Shown: positions 10,037-19,305, numbered from the stretch's first letter. The stretch is DNA of 64,000 nucleotides from Bacteroidetes bacterium GWC2_46_850 (GCA_001768325.1 MENQ01000027.1:62001-126000); one strand, 5' to 3'. Program-made: numbers and translations. The notes: generated from the letters alone by a model not told the origin.

Positions 10037-10248
10037 AAATTTACATTTTAATGGTTTGATATTTGTAAACACATAAATAGTTGCTAAAGGTACAATATTT
10101 TTATAATTTTACTGCATCGCCTTACAAATTTTCATTTCATCTTTTTTAACTGAACAACCCAACCCCTAAAAACGTTTGATAAAGATGGGAAAACCTTCCC
10201 TGGCAAATTAATAACACAACATAAAACAAATAAATAAAAGAACCGAAC

Positions 10249-11409
10249 ATGAAGAATTTCATTTTTCAGAACCCGACCAAGCTTGTATTCGGGAAAGGAG
10301 AGATAGCAAGACTGCCGGAACTGCTACCCGATAATGTGAACCTGATGGTCACCTTAGGAGGGGGCAGTGTCACCCGCAACGGGGTATACGACCAGGTAAA
10401 AGCAGCACTCGGCGGGCGTCGTTACATTGAATTCTGGGGCATTGAGCCCAACCCGCGCGTGGAGACGTTGCGCAGAGCCATTCAGTTGGGTAAAGAAAAT
10501 CAGATTAACTACCTGCTGGCAGTGGGTGGCGGCTCGGTGCTCGACGGCACCAAGCTTATTGCGGCAGGCATTGCTGCCGATGAAGATGCGTGGGATATTG
10601 TGTTAAAGGGTGTTGCGGGAGACCAGATTCCCTTTGCATCGGTGATGACGGTGCCGGCCACCGGCTCGGAGATGAATGGCGCCGCCGTAATCACCAGGGA
10701 AGAGACGAAAGAGAAATATGGATTTGGCGGCGATTATCCCCGTTTCTCCATCCTCGATCCACAGGTAACCTACTCCCTTTCGGAGCACCAGATTGCCTGT
10801 GGCCTAGCCGATGCATACACCCATGTGCTGGAACAGTATATGACGACACCGGGACAGTCGCGCATCATGGACCGTTGGGCAGAGGGAGTAATGTTATCGA
10901 TCACAGAGATTGCGCCAAAGATAAAAGACAACCCGCTGGATTATGACCTGATGGCCGACTATATGTTGGCTGCCACACTGGCGCTGAACGATTTCATCCG
11001 CATGGGCATCACCCAGGACTGGACCACGCACCAGATCGGACATGAGCTGACAGCCCTCCACGGCACGACACACGGACATTCGCTGGCCATTGTCATGCCC
11101 GGCCTGTTGCGTGTATTGAAAGATCAAAAGAAAGCCAAACTGCTGCAGTATGGTGAACGCATTTTCGGCATCACGGCTGGTTCCGATGAAGAGCGGGCAG
11201 ACAAAGCCATCGAGATGACTGAATCATTCTATCGGTCGCTCGGTCTGACCACCCGTCTGTCGGAGGAAGGCATCGGGGAAGAAACCATTGAAACCATTGC
11301 CAGCCGGTTCAACGAGCGGGGTGTTGCCTTCGGTGAAAACCACAATGTGACCGGTGACGTGGCAAGGGAGATTTTGGAAAGCTGCTTGCTCTCCTCCGGG
11401 CATATTTGA
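10249..11409 (+). CDS. Iron-containing (group III) alcohol dehydrogenase, YqhD/butanol dehydrogenase type
   Basis: Cytosolic NAD(P)H-dependent reductase that converts aldehydes to alcohols, with a divalent metal in the active site. The 386 residues show the cofactor loop (LAVGGGSVLDGTKLIAAG, near 88-105), VPATGSEMNGAAVITRE, and the metal-ligand region (CGLADAYTHVLEQY, then HQIGHELTALHGTTHGHSL). The GGGSVLDGTK form and overall length resemble the YqhD/BdhA branch, which scavenges aldehydes or serves fermentative alcohol formation. It has its own 5' region of 212 bases after the divergent lemA. The tricorn-like gene follows 66 bases downstream behind its own promoter element. Confidence 0.93.
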   Translation: MKNFIFQNPTKLVFGKGEIARLPELLPDNVNLMVTLGGGSVTRNGVYDQVKAALGGRRYIEFWGIEPNPRVETLRRAIQLGKENQINYLLAVGGGSVLDGTKLIAAGIAADEDAWDIVLKGVAGDQIPFASVMTVPATGSEMNGAAVITREETKEKYGFGGDYPRFSILDPQVTYSLSEHQIACGLADAYTHVLEQYMTTPGQSRIMDRWAEGVMLSITEIAPKIKDNPLDYDLMADYMLAATLALNDFIRMGITQDWTTHQIGHELTALHGTTHGHSLAIVMPGLLRVLKDQKKAKLLQYGERIFGITAGSDEERADKAIEMTESFYRSLGLTTRLSEEGIGEETIETIASRFNERGVAFGENHNVTGDVAREILESCLLSSGHI

Positions 11410-11449
11410 AAATTCTGACGCAGTCCCATGGCGGGATGGAAAGATTTTG

Positions 11450-11457
11450 TAAATTTG
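11450..11457 (+). promoter_or_regulatory. TAnnTTTG -7 element for the tricorn-like gene
   Basis: TAAATTTG sits 18 bases before ATG 11476. This fits a Bacteroidetes -7 box with a short leader. It also makes the upstream ORF-track start (11428) implausible, because that start would lie before the promoter. I see no clean TTTG box at the right distance. Confidence 0.45.
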
Positions 11458-11475
11458 GTTTTTAAAACCCATATA

Positions 11476-14400
11476 ATGCAAAAAATAACCACACTGATCC
11501 TGGCAAGCCTCCTTGTTATGCAGGCTTCGGCACTGGATGACGCCCGCATGCTGCGTTATCCCGACATCAACGGCAACCTCGTCACATTTGTCTATGCCGG
11601 TGACATCTGGACGGTAGATGCCGGCGGTGGCAACGCCCAGCGGCTCACCTCTCACCCGGGCATCGAACTGTTTCCCAAGATCTCACCCGACGGAAGGTGG
11701 ATCGCCTTCTCGGCAGAGTATTCCGGAAACCGGCAGATATGGGTGATGCCATCCCAGGGTGGCACGGCACGACAGCTCACTTTCTACAACTCAGTGGGTG
11801 AAATGCCACCCCGGGGCGGGTTCGACCATGTGGTGCTCGACTGGACACCCGACAGTCGGCGCATCCTCTTTCGGGCCAACCGCACCGAGTTTGGAGAACG
11901 CAATGGCCGCTACTTCACTATTGGATTAGCAGGAGGGCTCGAAGAACCGCTGCCCATCGTGAACGGCGGTTTTGCCACCTACTCCCCCGACGGCTCACAA
12001 CTCTGCTTCACACCCATAGACCGCGAGTTTCGCACCTGGAAAAGATACAAGGGGGGACGTGCAACCGAATTATGGAGCTACAATCTGCAAAACAACAGCG
12101 CCCAGCAAATTACCCAATGGGCCGGATCGGACCAGTGGCCGGTGTGGCTGGGAGACCATATCTTCTACGCTTCCGACCGTGATGCACGCCTCAACATCTG
12201 GCGCTATGACACCATCACCGGCGAAAACGAGCAGATCACCCATCACACCGATTTCGATGTGATGTGGCCCTCCGGCGATAAGGGCAGACTGGTATACGAA
12301 AATGGCGGCTACCTCTACCTGCTGGAACTCTCGACCGGTAAATCGGCAAAGATCACGGTTTCTATTCATTACGACAACCCCAATTTACAATCCCACTTCA
12401 AAAATGTTACCGAATTTATCGGTAGCTACAGCCTCTCTCCCACCGGAAAAAGAGCACTCTTTGAAGCCAGGGGTGATATTTTCTCTGTTCCCACCGAAAA
12501 AGGGGAGATAAAAAACCTCACCAACACACAAGGGGTACGGGAACTCTCGCCCATCTGGTCCCCCGATGGCACACAGATTGCTTACTACTCCGATGCCACC
12601 GGCGAGTATGAACTTTACCTCCTCGAAAACAAGGAGGGTGCTCAACCGCGACAGGTTACCAGTGGCTCTGCAGCCTGGAAGTATGACCCCGAGTGGTCGC
12701 CCCGCAGCACATACCTGGTATATAGCGACCGCACCATGAAACTGAGGCTGGTAGATGCTGCCACAGGCAGACAGATAACCATCGATGAGGCTTCAGGGGA
12801 AGAGATCAGGGACTATGCCTTCTCTCCCGACGGCGACTGGGTAGCTTATAGTAAACCATCGCCCAATTACCAGTCGGCACTCTGGCTCTACCAGCTGTCG
12901 ACCGGCAAAAAGCAGCAGGTCACTGATGCCACCTTCTCCGACGGCAACCCGGTATTCAGCCGCGATGGCAAATTTTTGTTCTTCCTTTCCAACCGCGACT
13001 TCAACCTCGCCTTCAGTAGTTTTGAGTTCGATTATCTCTACAACAACGCCACACGCATCTATGCCGTTCCGTTACGGAACGACGGCAGCACGCTTGCACC
13101 CTATAAGGACGATGCAGAACCCGCAGGTGGTGAAAAAAATAAAGAAGTGGATAAGGCCGATAAGAAGAACAAGAACAAAGAAAAAGAGGTTGACGAGAAG
13201 GATTCAACCCTGCCCGGCGAGGTGAAGGTGACGATCGACTTCGGCAACATCGGTAACCGCATTGAAGTGCTGCCCATGCCTGCAGGCAACTACCGCATCA
13301 TGGGCGTCACGGAAGAAGGGTTGCTCTACTCAGCCGACAATAAGATCATGCGTTACAACCTCAAAGAGGAGAAGACCGAAGAAATTCTCGATGGTGCCGG
13401 CTCCGGGGTCTTGTCTGCCAACGGCAAATCTTTTATCTACCGTACTGGAAAGGAATATGCCGTGGCAAAAACAGAACCCGGACAAAAAGCCGGAAACAAC
13501 AAGATCGACCTGAAAAATTTGATAATGAAGATCGACCCCCGCGCAGAGTGGAATCAAATCTATGCCGACGCTTTCCGTATTTTCCGCGACTACTTCTATG
13601 TGAACAATATGCACGGTGTGGACTGGCCCGGAATACAAAAGAATTACGGGGAGTTACTGCCCTATGTGCCAAGCCGTTTCGATCTCGACTACATCCTCAA
13701 TGAGGTAGTCAGCGAAACCAATACCGGCCATGCGTATGTGGACTGGGGAGATATCAACCGGGTGGAGAGAATTGAGGGGGGACTGCTGGGCGCGGAGCTG
13801 GAAGCCGACCTAACAACAAAACGTTACCGCATCAGGAAGATCTATGCCGGCGAGAACTGGAATGAAAGCCGTCGCTCGCCGCTTACCGAAAGCGGAATTG
13901 ATGTAAAAGAGGGAGACTATCTCCTGCGTATCAACGGACAGGAGCTCACCACCGCACAAAATCCCTATGAGTTGCTGGAGAATCTCGGGGATCGCCATGT
14001 GGAAGTAACAGTCAACGGTACACCCACCACAACCGGTGCAAAAAATTATATGGTAAAGACCGTCAGCAGTGAGACGGAACTCAGGTATCTCGACTGGGTA
14101 CGAAGTCGCCGTGAGATGACAGAACGGCTCTCAGGTGGCCGGGTCGGATATATCCACGTACCCAACACCGCCATCGAGGGGAATCGTGAACTCTTTAAAG
14201 GGATGCTGGCCTATAACGACAAGGAGGCGCTGATCATCGACGACCGTTATAATGGCGGCGGCTTTATCCCCGACAGGATGATCGACCTGCTCAACCGGCG
14301 TACGCTGGTCTACTGGTACCGCAACGGCCTGCCACAACCAATGAAGTCGCCGGGCATTGCGCACGATGGACCCAAAGCCATGCTGATCAACGGTTATTCC

Positions 14401-14763
14401 TCGTCCGGAGGTGATGCCTTTCCCTACTTTTTCCGCAAAACAGGTGAAGGAAAACTGATTGGTACCCGTACCTGGGGCGGCCTGGTGGGTATTTCCGGCA
14501 ACGCCCGTCTGGTGGATGGCGGTTATATCTCCGTGCCCCGTTTTGGCATCTATGATGAAGATGGACAATGGATCATTGAAGGGATCGGTGTCAATCCCGA
14601 TATCGAAGTAGTGGATCGTCCCGAGGAACTGGCCAGGGGCAACGATCCCACTCTCGTAAAAGCAGTTGAGGTGTTACTGGAGGAGCTTCAAAAAAATCCA
14701 CCCAGGCAAGTTACTGCCCCTACCCCTCCAAATCGCTCTCAATGGATTGAAAAAGATTTTTGA
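11476..14763 (+). CDS. Secreted tricorn-like S41 protease with beta-propeller and PDZ domains
   Basis: Large envelope serine peptidase of 1095 residues. A signal peptide (MQKITTLILASLLVMQASA) is followed by a PD40 beta-propeller region with repeated SPDG/SPDGTQIAYYSD blades (about 30-545). A lysine/glutamate/aspartate-rich linker comes next (about 555-590). A helical segment (DAFRIFRDYFYVNNMHGVDWPG) carries NTGHAYVDWGD, the likely catalytic His (about 751). Then come a PDZ domain (about 780-850) and the S41 catalytic domain with GYSSSGGDAF, Ser near 975. The order matches archaeal tricorn core protease, which cuts oligopeptides; Bacteroidetes versions are exported, so I infer periplasmic peptide processing. 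The start at 11476 is chosen over the track start because of the signal peptide and promoter. Confidence 0.92.
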   Translation: MQKITTLILASLLVMQASALDDARMLRYPDINGNLVTFVYAGDIWTVDAGGGNAQRLTSHPGIELFPKISPDGRWIAFSAEYSGNRQIWVMPSQGGTARQLTFYNSVGEMPPRGGFDHVVLDWTPDSRRILFRANRTEFGERNGRYFTIGLAGGLEEPLPIVNGGFATYSPDGSQLCFTPIDREFRTWKRYKGGRATELWSYNLQNNSAQQITQWAGSDQWPVWLGDHIFYASDRDARLNIWRYDTITGENEQITHHTDFDVMWPSGDKGRLVYENGGYLYLLELSTGKSAKITVSIHYDNPNLQSHFKNVTEFIGSYSLSPTGKRALFEARGDIFSVPTEKGEIKNLTNTQGVRELSPIWSPDGTQIAYYSDATGEYELYLLENKEGAQPRQVTSGSAAWKYDPEWSPRSTYLVYSDRTMKLRLVDAATGRQITIDEASGEEIRDYAFSPDGDWVAYSKPSPNYQSALWLYQLSTGKKQQVTDATFSDGNPVFSRDGKFLFFLSNRDFNLAFSSFEFDYLYNNATRIYAVPLRNDGSTLAPYKDDAEPAGGEKNKEVDKADKKNKNKEKEVDEKDSTLPGEVKVTIDFGNIGNRIEVLPMPAGNYRIMGVTEEGLLYSADNKIMRYNLKEEKTEEILDGAGSGVLSANGKSFIYRTGKEYAVAKTEPGQKAGNNKIDLKNLIMKIDPRAEWNQIYADAFRIFRDYFYVNNMHGVDWPGIQKNYGELLPYVPSRFDLDYILNEVVSETNTGHAYVDWGDINRVERIEGGLLGAELEADLTTKRYRIRKIYAGENWNESRRSPLTESGIDVKEGDYLLRINGQELTTAQNPYELLENLGDRHVEVTVNGTPTTTGAKNYMVKTVSSETELRYLDWVRSRREMTERLSGGRVGYIHVPNTAIEGNRELFKGMLAYNDKEALIIDDRYNGGGFIPDRMIDLLNRRTLVYWYRNGLPQPMKSPGIAHDGPKAMLINGYSSSGGDAFPYFFRKTGEGKLIGTRTWGGLVGISGNARLVDGGYISVPRFGIYDEDGQWIIEGIGVNPDIEVVDRPEELARGNDPTLVKAVEVLLEELQKNPPRQVTAPTPPNRSQWIEKDF

Positions 14764-14832
14764 AGTAAAACAATTGTATCTAACAGGTTGTTGTAAATAA
14801 GATTGATTTCAAGTTTACTAAATAAAAGTTCT

Positions 14833-16065
14833 ATGAACCATTTACAAATTACAGCAATCCTTATTCTTGCATTCTCTTTTCTGTCTGCCTCCTGTGATGA
14901 GCGGAAGGAGAATGCCCAACAACCTCCTGCCGAACTCCTGTCACCGGTGGAGACACAGCAACCCAATACAAATTATACCCCAGCCTTCAAGGGGCAAACA
15001 CGCATTGCCGGGGTACGGACCACCACCCCCTATGCGGCAACCATCATCGCGAGCGGACTCTCCAGCCCGTGGGCTGTCACTGCCCTCCCCGACGGGCGAC
15101 TGGTGATCACCGAAAAGGGGGGCACCTTGCGAATTGCCACAACCGATGGCATAGTGAGTGAAAAGATCACCGGCTTTCCCGAAGTGGACGACAGACGACA
15201 GGGCGGATTAATGGACGTAGCGCCGGCACCCGATTTTGCCTCCAGCCGGATGTTCTATTTCACCTTCGCCGAACGCACGCCACAGGGTTCACTCACCGCG
15301 GTGGGCAAGGGAAGGTTGTCTGACAATGAAACAAGCATAGAGAACTTTCAGACCATCTACCGTGCTATTCCCTATTACGACAACAGCATGCATTTTGGCA
15401 GTCGCATTGTGTTTGATAAAAAGGGCAACATCTTTGTCTCTACCGGTGAACGGTCTGACCTGGCCACCCGTCCCAACGCCCAGAAGCTAAACACAGCCCA
15501 TGGCAAAGTGGTCTATATTACAACCGAAGGTAATCCGGTGGCAGGTAACCCGTTTATCAACACCGCCGATGCACTGCCCGAAATTTACAGCTACGGCCAT
15601 CGCAATCCGCAGGGGCTTGACATCCATCCCATCACAGGCGAACTGTGGCTCAGCGAGATGGGTCCGCGCGGTGGGGATGAGATCAACCTCATTCAGCCTG
15701 GCAAAAACTATGGCTGGCCCACCATCACCTATGGCATTGAGTATAATGGCAACACCATTGGTGATGGCATCACCCAAAAAGAAGGAATGGAACAACCGGT
15801 TTACTACTGGGACCCAGTTCAATCGCCCAGCGGCATGGCCTTCTACAGTGGCAATGTGATCCCCGAATGGGAAAATAACCTTTTCGTCGGAGGCCTGAGT
15901 AGCCGGCATATTGCGCGACTGGTCTTCAAAGAAGGCAAGATAGTGGGTGAGGAACGCCTTTTGGAAGAAGAAGGACAACGCATCCGTGATGTGGCCGATG
16001 GAAAGGATGGAGCACTCTATGCAGTGACCGACGAAGGACGGCTATATCGGATAGCGAAAAAATAA
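14833..16065 (+). CDS. PQQ-dependent sugar dehydrogenase family lipoprotein (Asd/YliI-like)
   Basis: Predicted periplasmic lipoprotein of the soluble glucose/aldose dehydrogenase (GSDH) six-bladed propeller family. A lipobox (LSASC, Cys at about 20) gives an acylated N-terminus after a short signal. Family hallmarks: SSPWAVTALPDGRLVITEKGG, GGLMDVAPAPDF, MHFGSRIVFDKKGNIFVSTGER, YSYGHRNPQGLDIHP (catalytic His region) and MGPRGGDEINLIQPGKNYGWP. Relatives oxidise aldoses with PQQ; no PQQ synthesis genes are visible here, so cofactor supply is unknown. The track start (14803) would add a non-signal extension; ATG 14833 gives 410 residues. The Tat-exported reductase starts 12 bases downstream, indicating cotranscription. 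Confidence 0.9.
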   Translation: MNHLQITAILILAFSFLSASCDERKENAQQPPAELLSPVETQQPNTNYTPAFKGQTRIAGVRTTTPYAATIIASGLSSPWAVTALPDGRLVITEKGGTLRIATTDGIVSEKITGFPEVDDRRQGGLMDVAPAPDFASSRMFYFTFAERTPQGSLTAVGKGRLSDNETSIENFQTIYRAIPYYDNSMHFGSRIVFDKKGNIFVSTGERSDLATRPNAQKLNTAHGKVVYITTEGNPVAGNPFINTADALPEIYSYGHRNPQGLDIHPITGELWLSEMGPRGGDEINLIQPGKNYGWPTITYGIEYNGNTIGDGITQKEGMEQPVYYWDPVQSPSGMAFYSGNVIPEWENNLFVGGLSSRHIARLVFKEGKIVGEERLLEEEGQRIRDVADGKDGALYAVTDEGRLYRIAKK

Positions 16066-16077
16066 TAAAAAACCATC

Positions 16078-17070
16078 ATGGATAAACGCGAATTTATTAG
16101 ACGAAGCGTCGCCGGTGCTGTGGCCATCGGTGCAACAGGAAAAGTATCCACCGCCTTTGCCGATACAGCGGAGGTGCAAAACATATCCGTGAACAAAGGC
16201 ATCAAACGGAAGTTGGGAAAAACCGGATTCGAGGTTTTTCCGGTGGTCTACGGCGGCATTGTTTCAAGCAGAGACGGACAGGCAGCCTCAGACAATTATG
16301 TTGCCTGGGCACTGGACAGGGGAATCAATTATTTTGATGTAGCTCCTTCGTATGGTGATGCGCAGGAGAAGCTTGGTATTTCACTGAAACCTTTTCGAAA
16401 AGAAAATTATCTGGCCTGTAAAACCACACAACGTTCCAGGGAAGGAGCAGAGAAGGAGTTTGAAGAATCTCTGCGGCTGTTGCACACCGATTACTTCGAT
16501 CTTTACCAGTTGCACAGCCTCACTACGGCTGAAGATGTGGACAAAGCATTTGCTGCCGGTGGTGTGATGGAAATGATTGAAAAGGAAAAAAGCCGCGGTC
16601 GCATCCGCAAGGTGGGATTTTCCGCTCACTCGCAGATACAGGCATTGCGCGCCATGTCGATGTACGACTTCGACACGGTCATGTTCCCGATAAACTGGCA
16701 GATGGATATGCTGGCTCAATGGGGCTCGGGCGTTGCCAAAGATGCCAGACAAAGAGGGATGGGCGTGATTGCCTTAAAAGGGTTGGTACATCGCAAATGG
16801 CTGAATGAAGAAGAACGGAAAAGTTATCCCAAGTCGTGGGTAAAACCCATTGACGTGAGTAATCCTGCCATGGGCATTGCCGCATTGAAATATACCTTCA
16901 GAACAGGCGCAGATGTGATTGTTCCTCCGGGTGATTTCCGCAACTTTGCCTTCTGCGTGGATCACATTGAAGAGATTGTCAACAAACCCCTTACGACAAA
17001 AGAAAAAAAATTGCTTGCGCATGAATTCCTTGCCGTGAAAGAATATCCCTTCTTCAATCCACAGGCCTGA
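16078..17070 (+). CDS. Tat-exported aldo/keto reductase
   Basis: NAD(P)H-type aldo/keto reductase with an export signal. The N-terminus (KREFIRRSVAGAVAIGATG) has a twin-arginine motif and hydrophobic core, so the enzyme is likely folded with its cofactor and moved to the periplasm by Tat. The fold and tetrad candidates are visible: Asp and Tyr in NYFDVAPSYGDAQEKLG, Lys in LACKTTQRS and His in DLYQLHSL. There are 330 residues. It follows the PQQ-family dehydrogenase by 12 bases, so the two may act on the same periplasmic sugars or aldehydes (inference). A strong hairpin terminator follows at 17086-17127. Confidence 0.9.
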   Translation: MDKREFIRRSVAGAVAIGATGKVSTAFADTAEVQNISVNKGIKRKLGKTGFEVFPVVYGGIVSSRDGQAASDNYVAWALDRGINYFDVAPSYGDAQEKLGISLKPFRKENYLACKTTQRSREGAEKEFEESLRLLHTDYFDLYQLHSLTTAEDVDKAFAAGGVMEMIEKEKSRGRIRKVGFSAHSQIQALRAMSMYDFDTVMFPINWQMDMLAQWGSGVAKDARQRGMGVIALKGLVHRKWLNEEERKSYPKSWVKPIDVSNPAMGIAALKYTFRTGADVIVPPGDFRNFAFCVDHIEEIVNKPLTTKEKKLLAHEFLAVKEYPFFNPQA

Positions 17071-17085
17071 TTTTTTAAAAAAACA

Positions 17086-17127
17086 CAGCCCGGTAACTGA
17101 AGGTGAAAAACTTCAATTACCGGGCTG
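17086..17127. terminator. Bidirectional hairpin terminator
   Basis: Two 17-base arms, CAGCCCGGTAACTGAAG and CTTCAATTACCGGGCTG, pair with one G-U type mismatch around an 8-base loop. An A/T tract precedes it (TTTTTTAAAAAAA). It lies between the converging aldo/keto reductase and VOC genes and can serve both strands. Confidence 0.8.
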
Positions 17128-17157
17128 TTATATGGATGCTGCCCACCATTGGCGGAG

Positions 17158-17586
17158 TCAGGATTGCCTTAAGGGGAAATTAATCATCCACCAGATGCCA
17201 AAGCGGTCCCTGAAGCTTCCGAAATAGTCGCCCCAGAACATCTCTTCCATCGGCATCTCCACTTCACCACCTGCAGAGAGTTCATTGAAAAGCCGGTCGG
17301 CCTCTTCGCGGCTGTCAGGCATCAGACTGATGTAGTTGTTATTCCCTGACTTGAAGTGCGACTTCACATGACTCGACACGTCTGATCCCATCAGGATATC
17401 ATCTCCTATTGGCAGACTCACATGCATCACCAGATTGCGATCCTCGTCGGGAATTGGCATCCCCTCCATGTTTATCTCTCCCATTTTGGAAAAATAGGAA
17501 AACTCACCACCGAAAACCGACTTGTAAAAATTGAATGCTTCTTCGCATGTACCATCAAAATTGAGGTAAGGATTTAATTTTGCCAT
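17158..17586 (-). CDS. VOC family protein, PhnB/glyoxalase-like
   Basis: Vicinal-oxygen-chelate fold protein of about 142 residues with unknown substrate. It begins MAKLNPYLNFDGTCEEAFNFYKSVFG, the usual opening of PhnB/3-demethylubiquinone-methyltransferase-like proteins, and ends with the SFRDRFGIWWMINF strand. The track ORF extends to 17685, but the 33 extra residues include a 7-residue repeat encoded by a 21-base tandem duplication and have no family match I recognise. I take ATG 17586. A second, two-domain VOC gene lies upstream on the same strand. Likely roles in the family range from metal-dependent detoxification to none known. Confidence 0.88.
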   Translation of the reverse strand: MAKLNPYLNFDGTCEEAFNFYKSVFGGEFSYFSKMGEINMEGMPIPDEDRNLVMHVSLPIGDDILMGSDVSSHVKSHFKSGNNNYISLMPDSREEADRLFNELSAGGEVEMPMEEMFWGDYFGSFRDRFGIWWMINFPLRQS

Positions 17587-17627
17587 AATTTGTAACTGAT
17601 TAAGAACAATTTGTAACTGATTAAGAA
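17587..17627. repeat. 21-base tandem duplication at the VOC gene start
   Basis: Two exact 20-base copies of AATTTGTAACTGATTAAGAA lie at 17587-17606 and 17608-17627, one base apart. On the minus strand the second copy ends directly at the start codon of the VOC gene, so the sequence just before translation initiation is doubled. Confidence 0.9.
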
Positions 17628-17695
17628 ATTGTAAAGAATATAAAAGCAACATGATTTTTGGGTACTCCCCTGTTAATAATTTCACTTCCTTCCGA

Positions 17696-18535
17696 TCATT
17701 CAGCCGCTTCCTGTAGCTTTAGGATATCCAGCTTATGCATGGTCATCATCACCTCCATCACCCGGGGTGATTTTTGCAAAAGATCTTTCATTACAATGGG
17801 TGTAATCTGCCAGCTTACACCATACTTATCCCGCAGCCAGCCGCACATGCTCTCCACACCGCCGTCGGCGGTGAGCTTCTCCCAGTAATGGTCTACTTCC
17901 TGTTGCGTGTGGCACTCCACAACAAGCGACATCCCTTCGGTAAAGCCAAATGCATGCGGATAAGAGCTGTCCATGATCATCAATAGATAGTCGTTTATTT
18001 TAAATTCTGCATGTTGCACATGTCCAGCCGTCTCACCTTCGTTGCCGGTATACCTGAGAACACCTCTTTTTTCGGATCCCGGAAAAACCGATGTATAAAA
18101 ATCGATCGCCTGCTCCGCTTTTCCATTCTGCTCACCCACGAACATGAGCGTAGGAACAACCTGCTGAATAATATCTTTCTCCCCGCCGGTATAAAGTTGC
18201 CACGATACACCAAAACGATCTTCTATCCAGGCATATTTGCTGCTGAAAGGATAAGAGTCGAGCGGCATCAGTTCCCTGCCTCCTTCTACCAGCTTTGTAT
18301 AAATCGTTTCCACTTCTTTTTCGCGGGTCGTAAGATACATCAGTGAAAAAGAGGGGTTTGTCCGGAACATATCACCGCCGTTCAACAGCATGATACGTTG
18401 TCCGTGCATTTTCAATACATGCACCCATTGATTTTGATCCACTATTTCGGTCTCAGGAAAAACAGATGCATAGTATCCGGCCATTTCGCCTGCATTGTTG
18501 TTGCACCAGATACATGGGTATATCAATTTGTCCAT
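17696..18535 (-). CDS. Two-domain VOC family protein (3-dmu-9_3-mt type)
   Basis: A 279-residue protein made of two consecutive VOC modules. The first (about 1-125) starts MDKLIYPCIWCNNNAGEMAGYYASVFPETEI and ends with WIEDRFGVSWQLY. The second (about 130-260) has VVPTLMFVGEQNGKAEQAIDFYTSVFPGS and ends with WLRDKYGVSWQITP. The pseudo-repeat is obvious from the paired VFP and FGVSWQ/YGVSWQ motifs. The enzymatic role of this subfamily is not established; the common database name methyltransferase is misleading. It has its own promoter element at 18567-18574 and lies 109 bases before the single-domain VOC gene. Confidence 0.9.
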   Translation of the reverse strand: MDKLIYPCIWCNNNAGEMAGYYASVFPETEIVDQNQWVHVLKMHGQRIMLLNGGDMFRTNPSFSLMYLTTREKEVETIYTKLVEGGRELMPLDSYPFSSKYAWIEDRFGVSWQLYTGGEKDIIQQVVPTLMFVGEQNGKAEQAIDFYTSVFPGSEKRGVLRYTGNEGETAGHVQHAEFKINDYLLMIMDSSYPHAFGFTEGMSLVVECHTQQEVDHYWEKLTADGGVESMCGWLRDKYGVSWQITPIVMKDLLQKSPRVMEVMMTMHKLDILKLQEAAE

Positions 18536-18566
18536 AATGATATTTATTTAGAATGAATCTACATTG

Positions 18567-18574
18567 CAAATATA
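18567..18574 (-). promoter_or_regulatory. TATATTTG -7 element for the two-domain VOC gene
   Basis: The plus-strand CAAATATA reads TATATTTG on the minus strand, 31 bases before the ATG at 18535. It fits the Bacteroidetes -7 consensus. Confidence 0.45.
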
Positions 18575-18662
18575 GAGCGGATGGGGTTAAAAACACTTAT
18601 CCTATGGCAAGAAAACAGATTAAATCATAAAAAAGAGCCAAACTGCCCTTATCAAAAGAAAA

Positions 18663-19265
18663 TCATCTTGTTGCGAGAAAACTCCCTTTCGAGAGTTCTT
18701 TTCGTATCCGGCTCAATGATGTGTCGGTGATACCCAGGTAGGTAGCAATCTGTTTCAGGGGTGCCTGGCGGATCACCTGCGGTTTTTCCCTGATAAGCTT
18801 CATATAGCGCTCTGCTGCTCTTTGGGTGATCATTTCCACTGAGCGTTGTTTAAATTGTGAAAGCTCTTCCGAAAACCAGGCACGCCCCCACTCGCTCAGT
18901 CCGGGAATGGTGTGAAACAATTCCTCAAATGCTTCAAAATCTATTTCCCAACAGATGCAATTGGTCAGTGCCTGAATCGATTCTTGGGAATGATTACGCT
19001 TAAACAACGACAAAACTTCGATAACCACCTCCCGTTCTGTAAAGAAGTGCGTGGTGATCTCATTGCCCTCGTAATCAACCACAAAAGAGCGCATCAGTCC
19101 ACTTTGCAATATCAGATAACTACCGGGTTTCTCTCCCTTTTTCAGGTAAAAATCCCCTTTTTTGTATGCCATTTTTTTGTGTAGTGAACTGATTATAAGC
19201 AGATCGTCTTCTGTCAACAACGGGTGAGCATATACATGCTGAAGTATCTTTAGTTTTTCTATCAT
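18663..19265 (-). CDS. Crp/Fnr family transcriptional regulator
   Basis: Predicted DNA-binding regulator of 200 residues. The N-terminal cNMP-binding-like beta-roll is visible (KKMAYKKGDFYLKKGEKPGSYLILQSGLMR). The C-terminal helix-turn-helix region is PLKQIATYLGITDTSLSRIRKEL. No Cys cluster for an Fnr-type iron-sulfur centre is seen, so it is not a classical Fnr, and the bound effector is unknown. Such small Crp-like proteins in Bacteroidetes often sit beside redox or VOC genes; here the VOC gene pair follows on the same strand after a 127-base gap. Confidence 0.9.
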   Translation of the reverse strand: MIEKLKILQHVYAHPLLTEDDLLIISSLHKKMAYKKGDFYLKKGEKPGSYLILQSGLMRSFVVDYEGNEITTHFFTEREVVIEVLSLFKRNHSQESIQALTNCICWEIDFEAFEELFHTIPGLSEWGRAWFSEELSQFKQRSVEMITQRAAERYMKLIREKPQVIRQAPLKQIATYLGITDTSLSRIRKELSKGSFLATR

Positions 19266-19305
19266 AAGGCTCCCTTGATGTTATTGTTTTGCGATCATGC
19301 CATTT

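Noticed and set aside
17587-17685. N-terminal extension of the single-domain VOC gene
   Set aside because: It is a tandem 21-base repeat product (LNQLQIV twice) before the conserved MAKLNPYLNF start.
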